Shown piece by piece: positions 32,450 to 42,361 of a DNA stretch of 64,000 bases (position 1 is its first letter; every line of letters begins with the position of its first letter). The DNA lies in the NCBI RefSeq assembly GCF_020215705.1, contig NZ_JAIWNB010000004.1, positions 248,001 through 312,000 of the forward strand, in the 5' to 3' direction. The stretch comes from Nonomuraea aurantiaca. Lineage in GTDB: Bacteria > Actinomycetota > Actinomycetes > Streptosporangiales > Streptosporangiaceae. The notes beneath the pieces were generated by a model. The model was not told the DNA's origin, made no database searches, and saw only the letters and a program-made list of their open reading frames with translations. The translations under genes and the position numbers were made by a program.

Positions 32450-33628
32450 GTGCGCATCGATCGGGCCAGGTTCCACGACACCCTGTTCGCCGTGGCGCTG
32501 GCCGCGGTCTCGGTCTGGCTCTTCCTGTCTTCCGATGCGGCGCTGCTGGAGCCGGCCGGCGGGCAGGCGGCCGACGGGATACGGGGCGCCGACACGTTCG
32601 GCGCCGTGCTGGTGGTGCTGGCGTGCGCCCCGGTCGCGGTGCGCAGGCGCTGGCCGCTGGCCACGCTGTGCGCGGGGCTGCTGCCCGAGACGCTGCTGAC
32701 CGGGCTGGGCTACGGCTCCGGCGTGGCGGCGGCGCCGGTGCTGGTGCTGCTCTACTCGGTGGCGTCCCTGCGGGGGCTGGCCGTGGCGCTGTGCGCGCTG
32801 CTGCTGTCGTTCCTGGCCTACGCGTTCGCCGGGACGCTGAGCCCGGTCACCGGCGCCAACTGGAGTGAGCACCTGGTGGCGTTCATCGTGCTCCTCGCGG
32901 TCTGGGGGGCCGGGCGGAGCCTGCGGCTGCGCCGCGCCTACCTGGAGGAGCTGAAGGACCGCGCGGCCCGGCTGGAGCGCGCCTACGCGGCCGACACGCG
33001 GGCCGCGCGGGCCGAGGAGCGCTCGAGGATAGCCCGCGAGCTGCACGACGTCGTGGCCCATCACGTGAGCGTGATGACGGTGCAGGCGGCGGCCGCGCGC
33101 CGGGTTCTGGCCGCCGATCCGGATATGGCGCGTGAGGCGCTGTCGGCCATCGAGCACACGGGCCGGATGGCGATGAGCGAGATGCGCAACATCGTGGGCG
33201 TGCTGCGCACCGACGCCCGGGCCGAGCTGGGGCCGCAGCCGGGGATCGACGACCTGCCGGCGCTGGTGGAGCAGATGCGGGAGGCGGGGCTGCCCACGCG
33301 GCTGTCGATCGAGGGTGATGCCCGGCCGATCCCCGCCGGAGTCGATCTGGCCGCCTACCGGCTGATCCAGGAGGGTCTGACCAACAGCCTGCGGCACGCG
33401 GGCACGGGCGCCGAGGCGGTGGTGACCGTACGCCATGGTCCGCGTGAGCTGGACGTGCGGGTGGAGGACGACGGGCGGGGGGCGGCGAGCCTCTCCGGGC
33501 CGCCAGGGCATGGTTTGGTGGGCATTCGCGAGCGAGTTGCCCTCTATGGTGGAATCCTCAGCATCGGTCCGCGACCGGGGGGCGGTTTCGAGGTGCGCGC
33601 GAGGTTCCCGTTGAAGGACTCACCATGA
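32450..33628 (+). CDS. NarL-type sensor histidine kinase
   Basis: A 392-residue membrane kinase. Four or more hydrophobic spans (about 10-28, 48-65, 70-85, 95-150) precede a coiled linker (LRLRRAYLEELKDRAARLER). The HisKA_3 box RSRIARELHDVVAHHVSVMT contains phospho-acceptor His199, and MSEMRNIVGVLR closes the dimerisation helices. The HATPase domain has YRLIQEGLTNSLRHAGTGAE (N box) and VEDDGRGAASLSGPPGHGLV (G boxes). There is no large extracellular sensor domain, so the signal is probably membrane-derived. Its stop overlaps the start of the response regulator (ATGA), its evident partner. Confidence 0.93.
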   Translation: MRIDRARFHDTLFAVALAAVSVWLFLSSDAALLEPAGGQAADGIRGADTFGAVLVVLACAPVAVRRRWPLATLCAGLLPETLLTGLGYGSGVAAAPVLVLLYSVASLRGLAVALCALLLSFLAYAFAGTLSPVTGANWSEHLVAFIVLLAVWGAGRSLRLRRAYLEELKDRAARLERAYAADTRAARAEERSRIARELHDVVAHHVSVMTVQAAAARRVLAADPDMAREALSAIEHTGRMAMSEMRNIVGVLRTDARAELGPQPGIDDLPALVEQMREAGLPTRLSIEGDARPIPAGVDLAAYRLIQEGLTNSLRHAGTGAEAVVTVRHGPRELDVRVEDDGRGAASLSGPPGHGLVGIRERVALYGGILSIGPRPGGGFEVRARFPLKDSP

Positions 33629-34308
33629 CGATCAGGGTGCTGCTGGTGGACGACCAGCCGCTGCTGCGCACCGGTTTCCGCCTGATACTCGAGGCCGAGC
33701 CCGACATCACGGTGGTGGGGCAGGCCGGTGACGGCAAGGACGCGCAGGAGCAGACGCGGGCGTTGCTGCCCGACGTCGTGCTGATGGACATCCGGATGCC
33801 CGGGGTCGACGGCATCGAGGCGACACGCAGGATCGTACGGGAGGCGGCGCCGACGGCGCACGTACCGAAGGTGCTGGTGCTGACGACGTTCGACCTGGAC
33901 GAGTACATCGTGGAGGCGCTACGGGCGGGCGCCTCCGGGTTCCTGCTGAAGGATGTGCCGCCGGACGAACTGGTGCAGGCGATCCGGGTGGTGGCGGCGG
34001 GCGACGCGATCGTGGCGCCCAGCGTGACCCGGCGGCTGCTGGACCGGTTCTCGAAGCGGCTGCCGTCGGCGTACGAGCAGGCGACCCCGGCGCGGCTCGA
34101 CCGGCTGACCGAGCGGGAGCTGGAGGTGCTGCGGCTGATCGCCAAGGGGATGTCCAACGCCGAGATCGCGCGGAAGCTGGTGGTCAGCGAGACGACGGTC
34201 AAGACGCACGTCGGCAATGTGCTCACCAAGCTGGGCCTGCGCGACCGCGTGCAGGCGGTCGTCCTCGCCTATGAGACGGGCCTCGCCACGCCGGGCGCCG
34301 CTTCCTGA
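33625..34308 (+). CDS. NarL/LuxR-type response regulator
   Basis: A 227-residue regulator paired with the preceding kinase. The receiver starts MTIRVLLVDDQPLLRTGFRL with the acidic DD pair (9-10), the phosphorylated Asp55 in VVLMDIRMPG, the conserved Thr in VLTTFDLDEY, and Lys in GFLLKDVPPDELVQAI. A linker of about 25 residues leads to a LuxR helix-turn-helix (LTERELEVLRLIAKGMSNAE, TVKTHVGNVLTKLGLRDRVQ, about 155-218). No target promoter with matching dyad can be pointed to. Translationally coupled to the kinase; a set of 25-bp repeats follows the gene. Confidence 0.95.
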   Translation: MTIRVLLVDDQPLLRTGFRLILEAEPDITVVGQAGDGKDAQEQTRALLPDVVLMDIRMPGVDGIEATRRIVREAAPTAHVPKVLVLTTFDLDEYIVEALRAGASGFLLKDVPPDELVQAIRVVAAGDAIVAPSVTRRLLDRFSKRLPSAYEQATPARLDRLTERELEVLRLIAKGMSNAEIARKLVVSETTVKTHVGNVLTKLGLRDRVQAVVLAYETGLATPGAAS

Positions 34309-34342
34309 TCGTCACCGTGGCGACCGGCAACCGCCGATCCAG

Positions 34343-34417
34343 TGGCGGTGGGCATCCGCCGGTCCGGCGGCAGCCGGCATCCGCCGGTCTGGTGGCGGCC
34401 GGCATCCGCCGATCCGC
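34343..34417. repeat. Three 25-bp tandem repeats
   Basis: Units at 34343-34367, 34368-34392 and 34393-34417 share GGCATCCGCCGGTC with variable flanks. They lie between the response regulator and the oppF stop (convergent), so they may sit in both 3' untranslated regions. They are followed by a related inverted segment (ATCCGCCGACCGG at 34445). Confidence 0.85.
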
Positions 34418-34458
34418 TCGAAACCGGTCGGCGGTGGGGCCCCATCCGCCGACCGGCG

Positions 34459-35480
<1,022 letters not shown>

Positions 35481-35484
<4 letters not shown>

Positions 35485-36515
35485 TGCGTCTCCAGCACTG
35501 GCTTGACTTCGTTCTCCCACAGCGTCCGCCGCTGCGTCCTGCTCAGGTGGCAGCGCACCAGGTGGCCGGGGTCGGTGTTGATCAAGGCAGGGATCTCGGC
35601 CTTGGACTGACCGTCGGTCTGGTCGGAGTAGGGGCAGCGGGGGTGGAAGGCGCAGCCCGACGGCACGTTGATCAGCGACGGCGGGGTGCCCTTGACGGGC
35701 AGGAGCCGTTCGGTGGGCTCCCGGTCGAGCCGGGGCATCGAGCCGAGCAGGCCCCACGTGTAGGGGTGCTCGGGCCGGTAGAAGATGTCCTCGGCCGAGC
35801 CGTACTCGATGCACTTGCCCGCGTACATGACCAGGATGTCGTTGGACAGCTCGGCCACCACGCCCAGGTCGTGGGTGATGATGATCAGCGCGGAGTTGAA
35901 CTCCCGCTGCAGGTCGCGCATCAGGTCGAGGATCTGCGCCTGTACGGTCACGTCGAGCGCGGTGGTCGGCTCGTCGGCGATGAGCAGTTCGGGGTCGCAC
36001 GAGAGCGCCATCGCGATCATGGCGCGCTGGCGCATGCCGCCGGAGAACTCGTGCGGGTAGGAGTCGACCCGGCGCTTGGGCTCGGGGATGCCGACCCGGC
36101 CCAGCATGTCGATGGCGTGCTTGCGGGCCACGCTCTTGGAGACCTTGTGGTGGATGCGGTACGCCTCGATGATCTGGTCGCCCACCGAGTAGAAGGGGTG
36201 CATCGACGACAAGGGATCCTGGAAGATCATCGCCATCTTCCGGCCGCGCAGCCGGCGTACGTGCTCCTGCGAGGCGGTGACGAGGTCTTCGCCGTCGAGC
36301 CAGATCTCGCCGGAGACGTTGGCGCTCTTGCCGCGGTGCAGGCCGAGGATGCCGAGGCTGGTGACGGACTTGCCCGATCCGGACTCGCCGACGATGCCCA
36401 GGGTCTTGCCGCGTTCGAGGCTGAAGGACAGCCCGTCGACGGACTTGACCACGCCGTCGTCGGTCGAGAAGTGGATCTTCAGGTCCTTGACGTCGAGAAA
36501 GGGACTCTCGCTCAC
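35481..36515 (-). CDS. Oligopeptide ABC transporter ATPase (OppD-like)
   Basis: A 344-residue ATPase starting [20 protein letters not shown]. Walker [10 protein letters not shown], signature [20 protein letters not shown], Walker [21 protein letters not shown] and H-loop [20 protein letters not shown] are intact. The C-terminal extension has [20 protein letters not shown] with CPYSDQ, the substrate-class mark of OppD/DppD. It forms the heterodimeric motor with OppF. The start overlaps the oppB stop by 4 nt, so oppB-D-F are translationally coupled. Confidence 0.94.
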
Positions 36516-37525
36516 GTCAGCCTCACTCTCGGGTCAACCACCGCGTAGAGCAGGTCGACGATCAGGTTGGCCAGGATGATGAAGACCGCCGCGGTCAGCG
36601 TGACGCCCATCACCTGGGGAAGGTCGTTGTTGTTGATGGCGTCGACCGCGTACTTGCCGATGCCGGGCAGCGAGAAGGTGCTCTCGGTCAGCACCGCGCC
36701 GCCGAGCAGCAGGCCCAGGTCGAGGCCGAACATCGTCATCACGGGCGTGAGCGTGGCACGCAGGCCGTGTTTGACCACCACCATGCGTTCGGGCAGGCCC
36801 TTGGCCCGCGCCGTGCGGATGTAGTCCTCCGACATGGTCTCCAGCATGCCCGCTCTGGTGAGCCGGGCATAACCGGCGGCGTACAGGAAGGCCAGCGTCA
36901 CCCACGGCAGGATGAGGTTGTTCGCCCAGGTGAGCGGGTCTTCCGAGAACGGCACCCAGTCGGCGACGTCGCCGACCAGGCCGAGCTGGTCGCGGAAGAT
37001 GGCCAGCGACACGATGCCGGTGAAGAAGATCGGCAGCGAGACGCCCGCCAGGGCCACACCCATCGAGAGGCGGTCGAAGAAGCTGCCGCGCCGCAGCGCC
37101 GACAGCACGCCCGTCGAGACGCCGAACACCACCCACACCACGGCGGCGCCGAGCGCCAGCGACAGGGTGATCGGCAGCCGGTCGAGCAGGTCGGGCAGCA
37201 CCGGGTTCTGGGTGACGTAGGAGTAACCGAGGCACGGGGCGGGGCAGTGCTCGATGCCGGGACCGTAGTTGCGGTCGACACCGACGAAGATGCCCTTCAC
37301 GAACCGCCCGTACTGGACGACCAGCGGGTCGTTGAAGCCCAGCCTGATGGCGGCCTCGTGGATCATCTGGTCGTTGGCGGCCTTGCCCACGTAGCGGGAA
37401 GCGAGGTCGTCAGCGGACATCCCGGCGAGTCGCGGGACGAGAAAGAAGATGGCGAACGTCGCGATGCTCACCACGAAGAGCAGCATGACGGCCGCTATCA
37501 ACCGTCTGATGATGTATGTGGCCAC
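36512..37525 (-). CDS. Oligopeptide ABC transporter permease (OppB-like)
   Basis: A 337-residue permease with six membrane spans, starting [20 protein letters not shown]. The large extracytoplasmic segment after the first helix contains [20 protein letters not shown] and two Cys (HCPAPCLG) that could pair. Later come [20 protein letters not shown] and the EAA-type coupling loop [20 protein letters not shown]. The C-terminal VVDPRVRLT is typical. It is preceded by a 93-nt gap with a strong hairpin after oppA, which may lower its expression relative to the binding protein. Confidence 0.94.
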   Translation of the reverse strand: MATYIIRRLIAAVMLLFVVSIATFAIFFLVPRLAGMSADDLASRYVGKAANDQMIHEAAIRLGFNDPLVVQYGRFVKGIFVGVDRNYGPGIEHCPAPCLGYSYVTQNPVLPDLLDRLPITLSLALGAAVVWVVFGVSTGVLSALRRGSFFDRLSMGVALAGVSLPIFFTGIVSLAIFRDQLGLVGDVADWVPFSEDPLTWANNLILPWVTLAFLYAAGYARLTRAGMLETMSEDYIRTARAKGLPERMVVVKHGLRATLTPVMTMFGLDLGLLLGGAVLTESTFSLPGIGKYAVDAINNNDLPQVMGVTLTAAVFIILANLIVDLLYAVVDPRVRLT

Positions 37526-37539
37526 TGATCTCGGCTATG

Positions 37540-37568
37540 GCGGCCGGGCCTTGTGGGCCCGGCCGCCG
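37540..37568 (-). terminator. Intercistronic hairpin between oppA and oppB
   Basis: GGCGGCCGGGCC (37540-37551) and GGCCCGGCCGCC (37557-37568) form a perfect 12-bp stem with a 5-nt loop. It lies 50 nt after the oppA stop and 15 nt before the oppB start on the minus strand. Such a structure could protect the oppA message end or attenuate readthrough; no U-run follows. Confidence 0.65.
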
Positions 37569-37618
37569 AAGCCTTCACCTGCTTTCGACGAACGTTCCGG
37601 AGGTTTTCCCGGACCGGG

Positions 37619-39382
37619 TTACTGGGTGCTCAGCGTCAGGAACTCGTACATCCCGAAGTTCTGGCTGATGAAGGCGTTCTTCAGCGTCGGCGGCCGGTAG
37701 AACAGGCCGTGCGCCCAGACGTAGGGCAGGATGAACGCGTCGTCCATGACCTTCTTGTCGACCGAGGCCCAGATCGAGTTGCGCTTGGTGGCGTCCTGCT
37801 CGGCCGCGGCCTGATCGACCAGCTTGTCGATCTCCGGGTCCTTCACGCCGAGGTTGGTGTTACCGGCGGCGCGGATGACGCGGCTGTCGACGATCTGCTG
37901 GAAGAAGCCGAAGCCCTCGGGGTAGTCGGCGCCCCAGCCGTAGACCATGAGGCCCAGGCCGTTCTTCTTGGCGAAGTCGGGCTTGCCGGCGTACAGCTTG
38001 AAGTAGTCACCCTGCGGGAAGCCCTTGACCTCCAGCTTGATGCCCACGCGGCCGAGCGACTGCTGCAGCGACTCGGCGGTCTGCTTCTCCGCCGCGCGCT
38101 CGACGCGGAAGGAGATGGTGGTGCTGAAGCCGTTGGGCTGGCCGCAGGCCTTCAGCTCTTCCTTCGCCTTGTTGACGTCGCCGCCGGGGTTGGCCTCGAC
38201 GCCGTAGAGGTCGTTCTTCTCGTAGCCGGTCATCTTCGACGGCATGAGGCTGAGGGCGACCTCGCCACCGGCGTCGGGACCGCCGTAGGCGCCCTGGATG
38301 GCGGAGCGGTCAGCCGCGTACAGCACGGCCTTGCGGCAGTGGACGTTGTCCAGCGGCGGCACGTCCGCGTTGAGGTTGGTGAACCAGGTGCGGTCGAGCG
38401 GCGCGGAGTCGGCGTACTGCTTGACCTTGTCGTCCGTCAGGACGGTCTTGCGGGCGTTGGCCCCCACGCCGGTGCTGTTGATCTTGACGTCGATCTTGCC
38501 CGAGAGCAGGCGCTGGTCGAGGTCGTCCTCGTTCTGGCCGAGCAGCACCTCGACGGAGTCGTTGAGCTGCTTGCGGTTGGGGTCGGTCGCCGCGTCCCAG
38601 TTGGGGTTCTTGACCAGCTCGATGCGCTTGCCGAGCTCGTGGGCCTTGAACATGTACGGGCCGGTCGCGACCGGGTGCTCCTTGTACTTGGTGCCCGTGT
38701 CCTTGGCCGCCGGCACCGGGGCCGTCGACGGGAGCATGGCGAAGTAGTCGAAGCCGCCGTAGGCCTTCTTCAGATGGAAGACGACCGTCTGGTCATCGGG
38801 CGTGTCGATGCCCTTCCAGGAGTCGAGCTTGTCCTTCATCTTGTACGGGCCGGTGTAGTCGCCGTTGTCGAGCCAGTCGTTGAAGTAGGTCGGGCCGCTG
38901 GGCAGGATCTCCTTGTCCAGCGAGCGGGCGACGGCGTACTTCACGTCCTTGGACGTCACCGGGGTGCCGTCCTCAAACTTGATGCCCTTGCGCAGCGTGT
39001 ACGTCCAGGTCTTGCCGCCGTCGCTGGCCTTGCCGAGGCCCTCGGCCAGGTCACCGACGAGCTCGAGGCCCTCCTTGCCCGGCACCGGCTTGAACATGGT
39101 CAGCGCGCGCGTGTAAAGGCGGGAGAAGTTCCAGGCGTAGCCGTAGTACTGGTCGCCGGGGTCGACCGAGTCGAAGTCGCCCGGCATGCCCATGTGGAGC
39201 GTGCCGCCCGTCTTGTCGGACGGGTTGACGACCTGCGTCACTCCGGCGTTGTACTGGCTGGCGGGTGCCTCAGCACCGGAACCACCGGTCTTCTTGGCAG
39301 AGCCGCCACCGCCACACGCGGAGACGACCAGGGCGAGAGCAGCGGTGATCGCGACCGCCGACGCCGTGGATCTTATCTTCAT
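37619..39382 (-). CDS. Oligopeptide ABC transporter substrate-binding lipoprotein (OppA-like)
   Basis: A 587-residue family-5 solute-binding protein. MKIRSTASAVAITAALALVV followed by SACGGGG is a lipoprotein signal with Cys23. VNPSDKTGGTLHMGMPGDFD, AEGLGKASDGGKTWTYTLRK, GIKFEDGTPVTSKDVKYAVA and RSLDKEILPSGPTYFND are the usual family landmarks, and the C-terminus has DDAFILPYVWAHGLFYRPPT. It captures peptides or other small ligands outside the membrane. Position in the operon (after oppC, before oppB) is unusual; a short AT-rich gap upstream (39383-39439) may hold an extra promoter. Confidence 0.94.
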   Translation of the reverse strand: MKIRSTASAVAITAALALVVSACGGGGSAKKTGGSGAEAPASQYNAGVTQVVNPSDKTGGTLHMGMPGDFDSVDPGDQYYGYAWNFSRLYTRALTMFKPVPGKEGLELVGDLAEGLGKASDGGKTWTYTLRKGIKFEDGTPVTSKDVKYAVARSLDKEILPSGPTYFNDWLDNGDYTGPYKMKDKLDSWKGIDTPDDQTVVFHLKKAYGGFDYFAMLPSTAPVPAAKDTGTKYKEHPVATGPYMFKAHELGKRIELVKNPNWDAATDPNRKQLNDSVEVLLGQNEDDLDQRLLSGKIDVKINSTGVGANARKTVLTDDKVKQYADSAPLDRTWFTNLNADVPPLDNVHCRKAVLYAADRSAIQGAYGGPDAGGEVALSLMPSKMTGYEKNDLYGVEANPGGDVNKAKEELKACGQPNGFSTTISFRVERAAEKQTAESLQQSLGRVGIKLEVKGFPQGDYFKLYAGKPDFAKKNGLGLMVYGWGADYPEGFGFFQQIVDSRVIRAAGNTNLGVKDPEIDKLVDQAAAEQDATKRNSIWASVDKKVMDDAFILPYVWAHGLFYRPPTLKNAFISQNFGMYEFLTLSTQ

Positions 39383-39439
39383 CGACCTGACACACCCCTT
39401 GTAACTAGGAGTCCAAAATTTGCGGAATAACTCACGAGG

Positions 39440-40438
39440 TCATCGAGCCTTGGGATCGAAGGCGTCCCTCAGGCCGTCGCCGAGCAGGTTGAACGCCAGC
39501 ACGGTGACGAAGATCGCGAGGCCGGGGAAGAGCATGAAGTTGGGCGCCACGTCGTAGTTGTGGACCGCCTCGGCCAGCATGCCTCCCCACGTCGGGGTCG
39601 GCGGGCGCACGCCCACGCCGAGGAAGGACAGCGCGGCCTCGAACAGGATGTTCGACGGGATCAGCAGCGTCGAGTAGACCAGGATCGGGGCCAGCAGGTT
39701 CGGCAGGATCTCCTTGAACAGGATGATGTGGTTGCGCGCGCCCAGGCTCCTGGAGGCGTCGACGAACTCCCGTTCACGCAGAGATAGCGTCTGACCTCGG
39801 ATAATACGCCCAATATAGGGCCAGTTGAAAAAGCCGATGATGAACACGAGCAGGCTGATCCTCAGCGTGTCACCGGACATCCCGAACGCCTTGTCGGGGA
39901 TCACCCCGCCGAGCGCCAGCGCGAACACCAGCAGCGGGAAGGCGAGGAAGATGTCCATGAGCCGGCTGATGACCGTGTCGACCCAGCCGCCGAAGAAACC
40001 GGCGATCATGCCGAACACGGTGCCGAGCAGGACGCAGAGCAGCGTCGCGAAGAACGCGATGAGCAGCGAGATGCGCGCGCCGTAGAGGATCCGGCTGAAC
40101 AGGTCGCGGCCCGTGGTGGGCTCGACCCCGAACAGGAAGTCGGAGCTGATGCCGCCGAACGTGCCGAGCGGCGCCTGGATGGCCGGGTCGATCTTCTCCC
40201 GGTGCCATTCGGCCGGCGGGTGGCCGAGCCACGACACCAGCAGCGGCGCGAAGATGGCGACGAGGATCAGCACGACGATGACGATGCCGCCGATCATCGC
40301 GACCTTGTCGCGCTTCAGCCGCATCCATGCGATCTGGCCAAGGGAACGCCCTCGGATGACTGAGGAGTCCGCGCCCTCCAGAACGGTTTCCGGTCCGGCT
40401 TCGATAGCCGAGCCCGGAACATCGAGCGGTGCGGTCAT
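39440..40438 (-). CDS. Oligopeptide ABC transporter permease (OppC-like)
   Basis: A 332-residue permease, first gene of the operon. A hydrophilic N-terminus (MTAPLDVPGSAIEAGPETVL) leads to RGRSLGQIAWMRLKRDKVAM, the OppC/DppC N-terminal motif, and the first helix MIGGIVIVVLILVAIFAPLL. Other landmarks are LFGVEPTTGRDLFSRILYGA, FVDASRSLGARNHIILFKEI (coupling loop) and TPTWGGMLAEAVHNYDVAPN. The ATG at 40438 has AGGGGG 8 nt upstream; an upstream in-frame GTG at 40507 lacks a ribosome site. The 250 bases before it carry the likely operon promoter (minus-strand TAGATT near 40545). Confidence 0.93.
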   Translation of the reverse strand: MTAPLDVPGSAIEAGPETVLEGADSSVIRGRSLGQIAWMRLKRDKVAMIGGIVIVVLILVAIFAPLLVSWLGHPPAEWHREKIDPAIQAPLGTFGGISSDFLFGVEPTTGRDLFSRILYGARISLLIAFFATLLCVLLGTVFGMIAGFFGGWVDTVISRLMDIFLAFPLLVFALALGGVIPDKAFGMSGDTLRISLLVFIIGFFNWPYIGRIIRGQTLSLREREFVDASRSLGARNHIILFKEILPNLLAPILVYSTLLIPSNILFEAALSFLGVGVRPPTPTWGGMLAEAVHNYDVAPNFMLFPGLAIFVTVLAFNLLGDGLRDAFDPKAR

Positions 40439-40688
40439 GCCAATAGCCCCCTGGATGCCAGACGACGTCGTCCGAATGGGCGCGGTCCCGGTCAGGTTAT
40501 GCGCCACGCTGGTGAAGTCGCTAGTCGCGTCCTCAGGAGGCAGAATCTATGGCCTGAGCTGGTGTGACCAGTCCCTCAGGGCGTGATGTGGCTCAACTGT
40601 GATTGACGCGAAACTCATTCGTATCGATCTTGGGAGGATTGTCTACGCCCCGTCCCGGTTGCGTCTCGGAACTGTGACACACCTCGGA

Positions 40689-41213
40689 TCAACTGATGCC
40701 CCTGCGCTTGAGAATATCCTCGATGTCGGAGAAGTCGTCGTCGTTGTTCTTCTTCGCCGCCGCCGCGGCAGGCTTTCCTGCAGGCTGGGCTGCCGGCCGC
40801 CCTGCCGTTTGCCCGGCCGTCGGCCCTGTCCTTTGGCCGACCGCGCGTTGCTGCGGCGCGGCCGGTGCGTCCGCAGGCTTACCCGGCTTGCCGTCCCGCG
40901 CCAGCCTCAGCTTCCGGCCGCGCATGAACCCCGAGGCCACGAACAGCACCACGGACAACCCGGTCACGGCGACGCCCGCCCAGACAAGGGGGTTGAAGAT
41001 CAGGCTCGTCACGAAGCTCACGATGGTGGCGCCGATGGTCCACAGTGACTGCAACGCGCCGGTCAGGTAGGCGGCCAGCGGGAGCAGCGCCCACGCGGCC
41101 ATCCTCATGCCGGCCGCCGCGCCTCTGCGCCGGAACGCCAGGAAACTGAGCACCAACCCCGCGATGGTCACACCGGCGCACAGCGGCAACCAGTAAATCT
41201 GCTCGAAAGTCAT
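40689..41213 (-). CDS. Membrane protein with Ala/Pro-rich tail, unknown function
   Basis: A 174-residue protein. Helices at about 8-27 (LPLCAGVTIAGLVLSFLAFR), 35-55 (GMRMAAWALLPLAAYLTGAL), 58-75 and 77-94 (VWAGVAVTGLSVVLFVASGF) are followed by a basic, Ala/Pro/Gln-rich linker with TAGQTAGRPAAQPAGKPAA. A conserved-looking acidic C-terminal peptide NNDDDFSDIEDILKRRGIS ends the protein. That tail looks like a docking motif for a cytosolic partner (inference). AGAGGGGCGG precedes the ATG. It lies upstream of the opp operon on the same strand, 250 nt away. I recall similar proteins in other actinomycetes but no function. Confidence 0.82.
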   Translation of the reverse strand: MTFEQIYWLPLCAGVTIAGLVLSFLAFRRRGAAAGMRMAAWALLPLAAYLTGALQSLWTIGATIVSFVTSLIFNPLVWAGVAVTGLSVVLFVASGFMRGRKLRLARDGKPGKPADAPAAPQQRAVGQRTGPTAGQTAGRPAAQPAGKPAAAAAKKNNDDDFSDIEDILKRRGIS

Positions 41214-41429
41214 TCCGCCGCCCCTCTGTTATGTGGCTGTGCTCCCATCCTGGCACGCTCCCTCCCGCCGCCCCTCCTCCCCAAGTACCGGCCCTCCCTT
41301 AGGGGTCGTCTTTTGCCGGACTGAAAGCTTTACTTTTTTGTACGGCAAGCATGGGGAACCCGCCACCCGCCGTACGGGGCAGGGAATCGGCCCGGTCAAG
41401 AAGCCGAGGCGGTCAGGGGGTCGGCCCGG

Positions 41430-42071
41430 TCAGGGGATCAACGCGCGCAGGGTGGGGATCGTGACGTCGGCCAGGGACGGGACCACGAGGCGACCGGGGG
41501 CCGGGTCGATGGGCAGGAGGCTGGGGACCGCCACGACCGCGCAGCCCGCCGCCGTGGCGGCGGCAACCCCGTTGGGCGAGTCCTCCAGGACGACGCAGCG
41601 CACCGGGTCGACGCCCAGCAACTCGGCCGCCGTCAGGTACGGCTCGGGGTCGGGCTTGGTGCGGGTGACGTCGTCGGCCGTCACGATGGCGTCGAACCGG
41701 TCACGGCCGACGGCCTTGAGCACCGCGTCGGCGATCTCCCTGAGCGACGAGGTCACCAGGGCGACCGGGATGCCCTCCTCGCGTACGGCGTCGAGCAGCT
41801 CGGAGGCGCCGGGCATGACCGCCACGCCGTCCGCCAGGCGGGCCACCATGCCGTCGATCATCCACTCGCGCAGGTCCTCCGGAGCGACGGACGAGCCCGA
41901 GACGGCGAGCATGTAGGCGACGGTGCGTTCCATGGAGCCGCCCACGAGGTGCGCCTGGTGATCGAGCGTCCACTCGCCGCCGAGTCGCGCCATCACCTCG
42001 GTCTCGATCTCCAGCCACACCTTCTCGCTGTCGACCAGCAACCCGTCCATGTCGAAGAAGACGGCTTCCAT
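41430..42071 (-). CDS. HAD-superfamily phosphatase (beta-phosphoglucomutase/GPP-like)
   Basis: A 213-residue haloacid-dehalogenase hydrolase with the phosphoglycolate/phosphosugar cap. Motif I FFDMDGLLVDSEKVW (Asp7 nucleophile and Asp9), motif II VALVTSSLREI, the Lys in TRTKPDPEPYL and motif III CVVLEDSPNGVAAATAAGC are intact. SGSSVAPEDLREWMIDGMVA belongs to the helical cap. Substrate is probably a sugar phosphate or a pyridoxal-like phosphate. The ATG at 42071 follows GGGGG; a longer upstream frame lacks similarity. It sits downstream of metH on the same strand with 290 nt of apparently non-coding sequence between them. Confidence 0.9.
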   Translation of the reverse strand: MEAVFFDMDGLLVDSEKVWLEIETEVMARLGGEWTLDHQAHLVGGSMERTVAYMLAVSGSSVAPEDLREWMIDGMVARLADGVAVMPGASELLDAVREEGIPVALVTSSLREIADAVLKAVGRDRFDAIVTADDVTRTKPDPEPYLTAAELLGVDPVRCVVLEDSPNGVAAATAAGCAVVAVPSLLPIDPAPGRLVVPSLADVTIPTLRALIP

Positions 42072-42361
42072 GCATCCCCCGATCGGTTCGTGTACGGCAC
42101 CGCGACGGCACCCCGTCCCGCCATTCTCACCGCCGAGCAGAAGATCGCGAGCGCCGGGGGCCTCACCCACGGCGCGACCGGGAGCGAGGCCGAACGAGCG
42201 CCCCCCACAGCGCCAGGCGACCTCCCTGAGGAATGCCCTCGCCGGGACCGAGGGCCGCCCGACCGGGTGTGCGAGAGGTCTCGCGAGGCCGCCGAGCAGG
42301 TGTCCGGAGTCCTCGGGAGGCTGCCCGGATGAGCGGCGCTCACAGGTCGCTCAGGTGCCGG

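Noticed and set aside
42072..42361. Small gene between metH and the HAD phosphatase.
   Set aside because: Short open frames on both strands lack ribosome sites and coding character.
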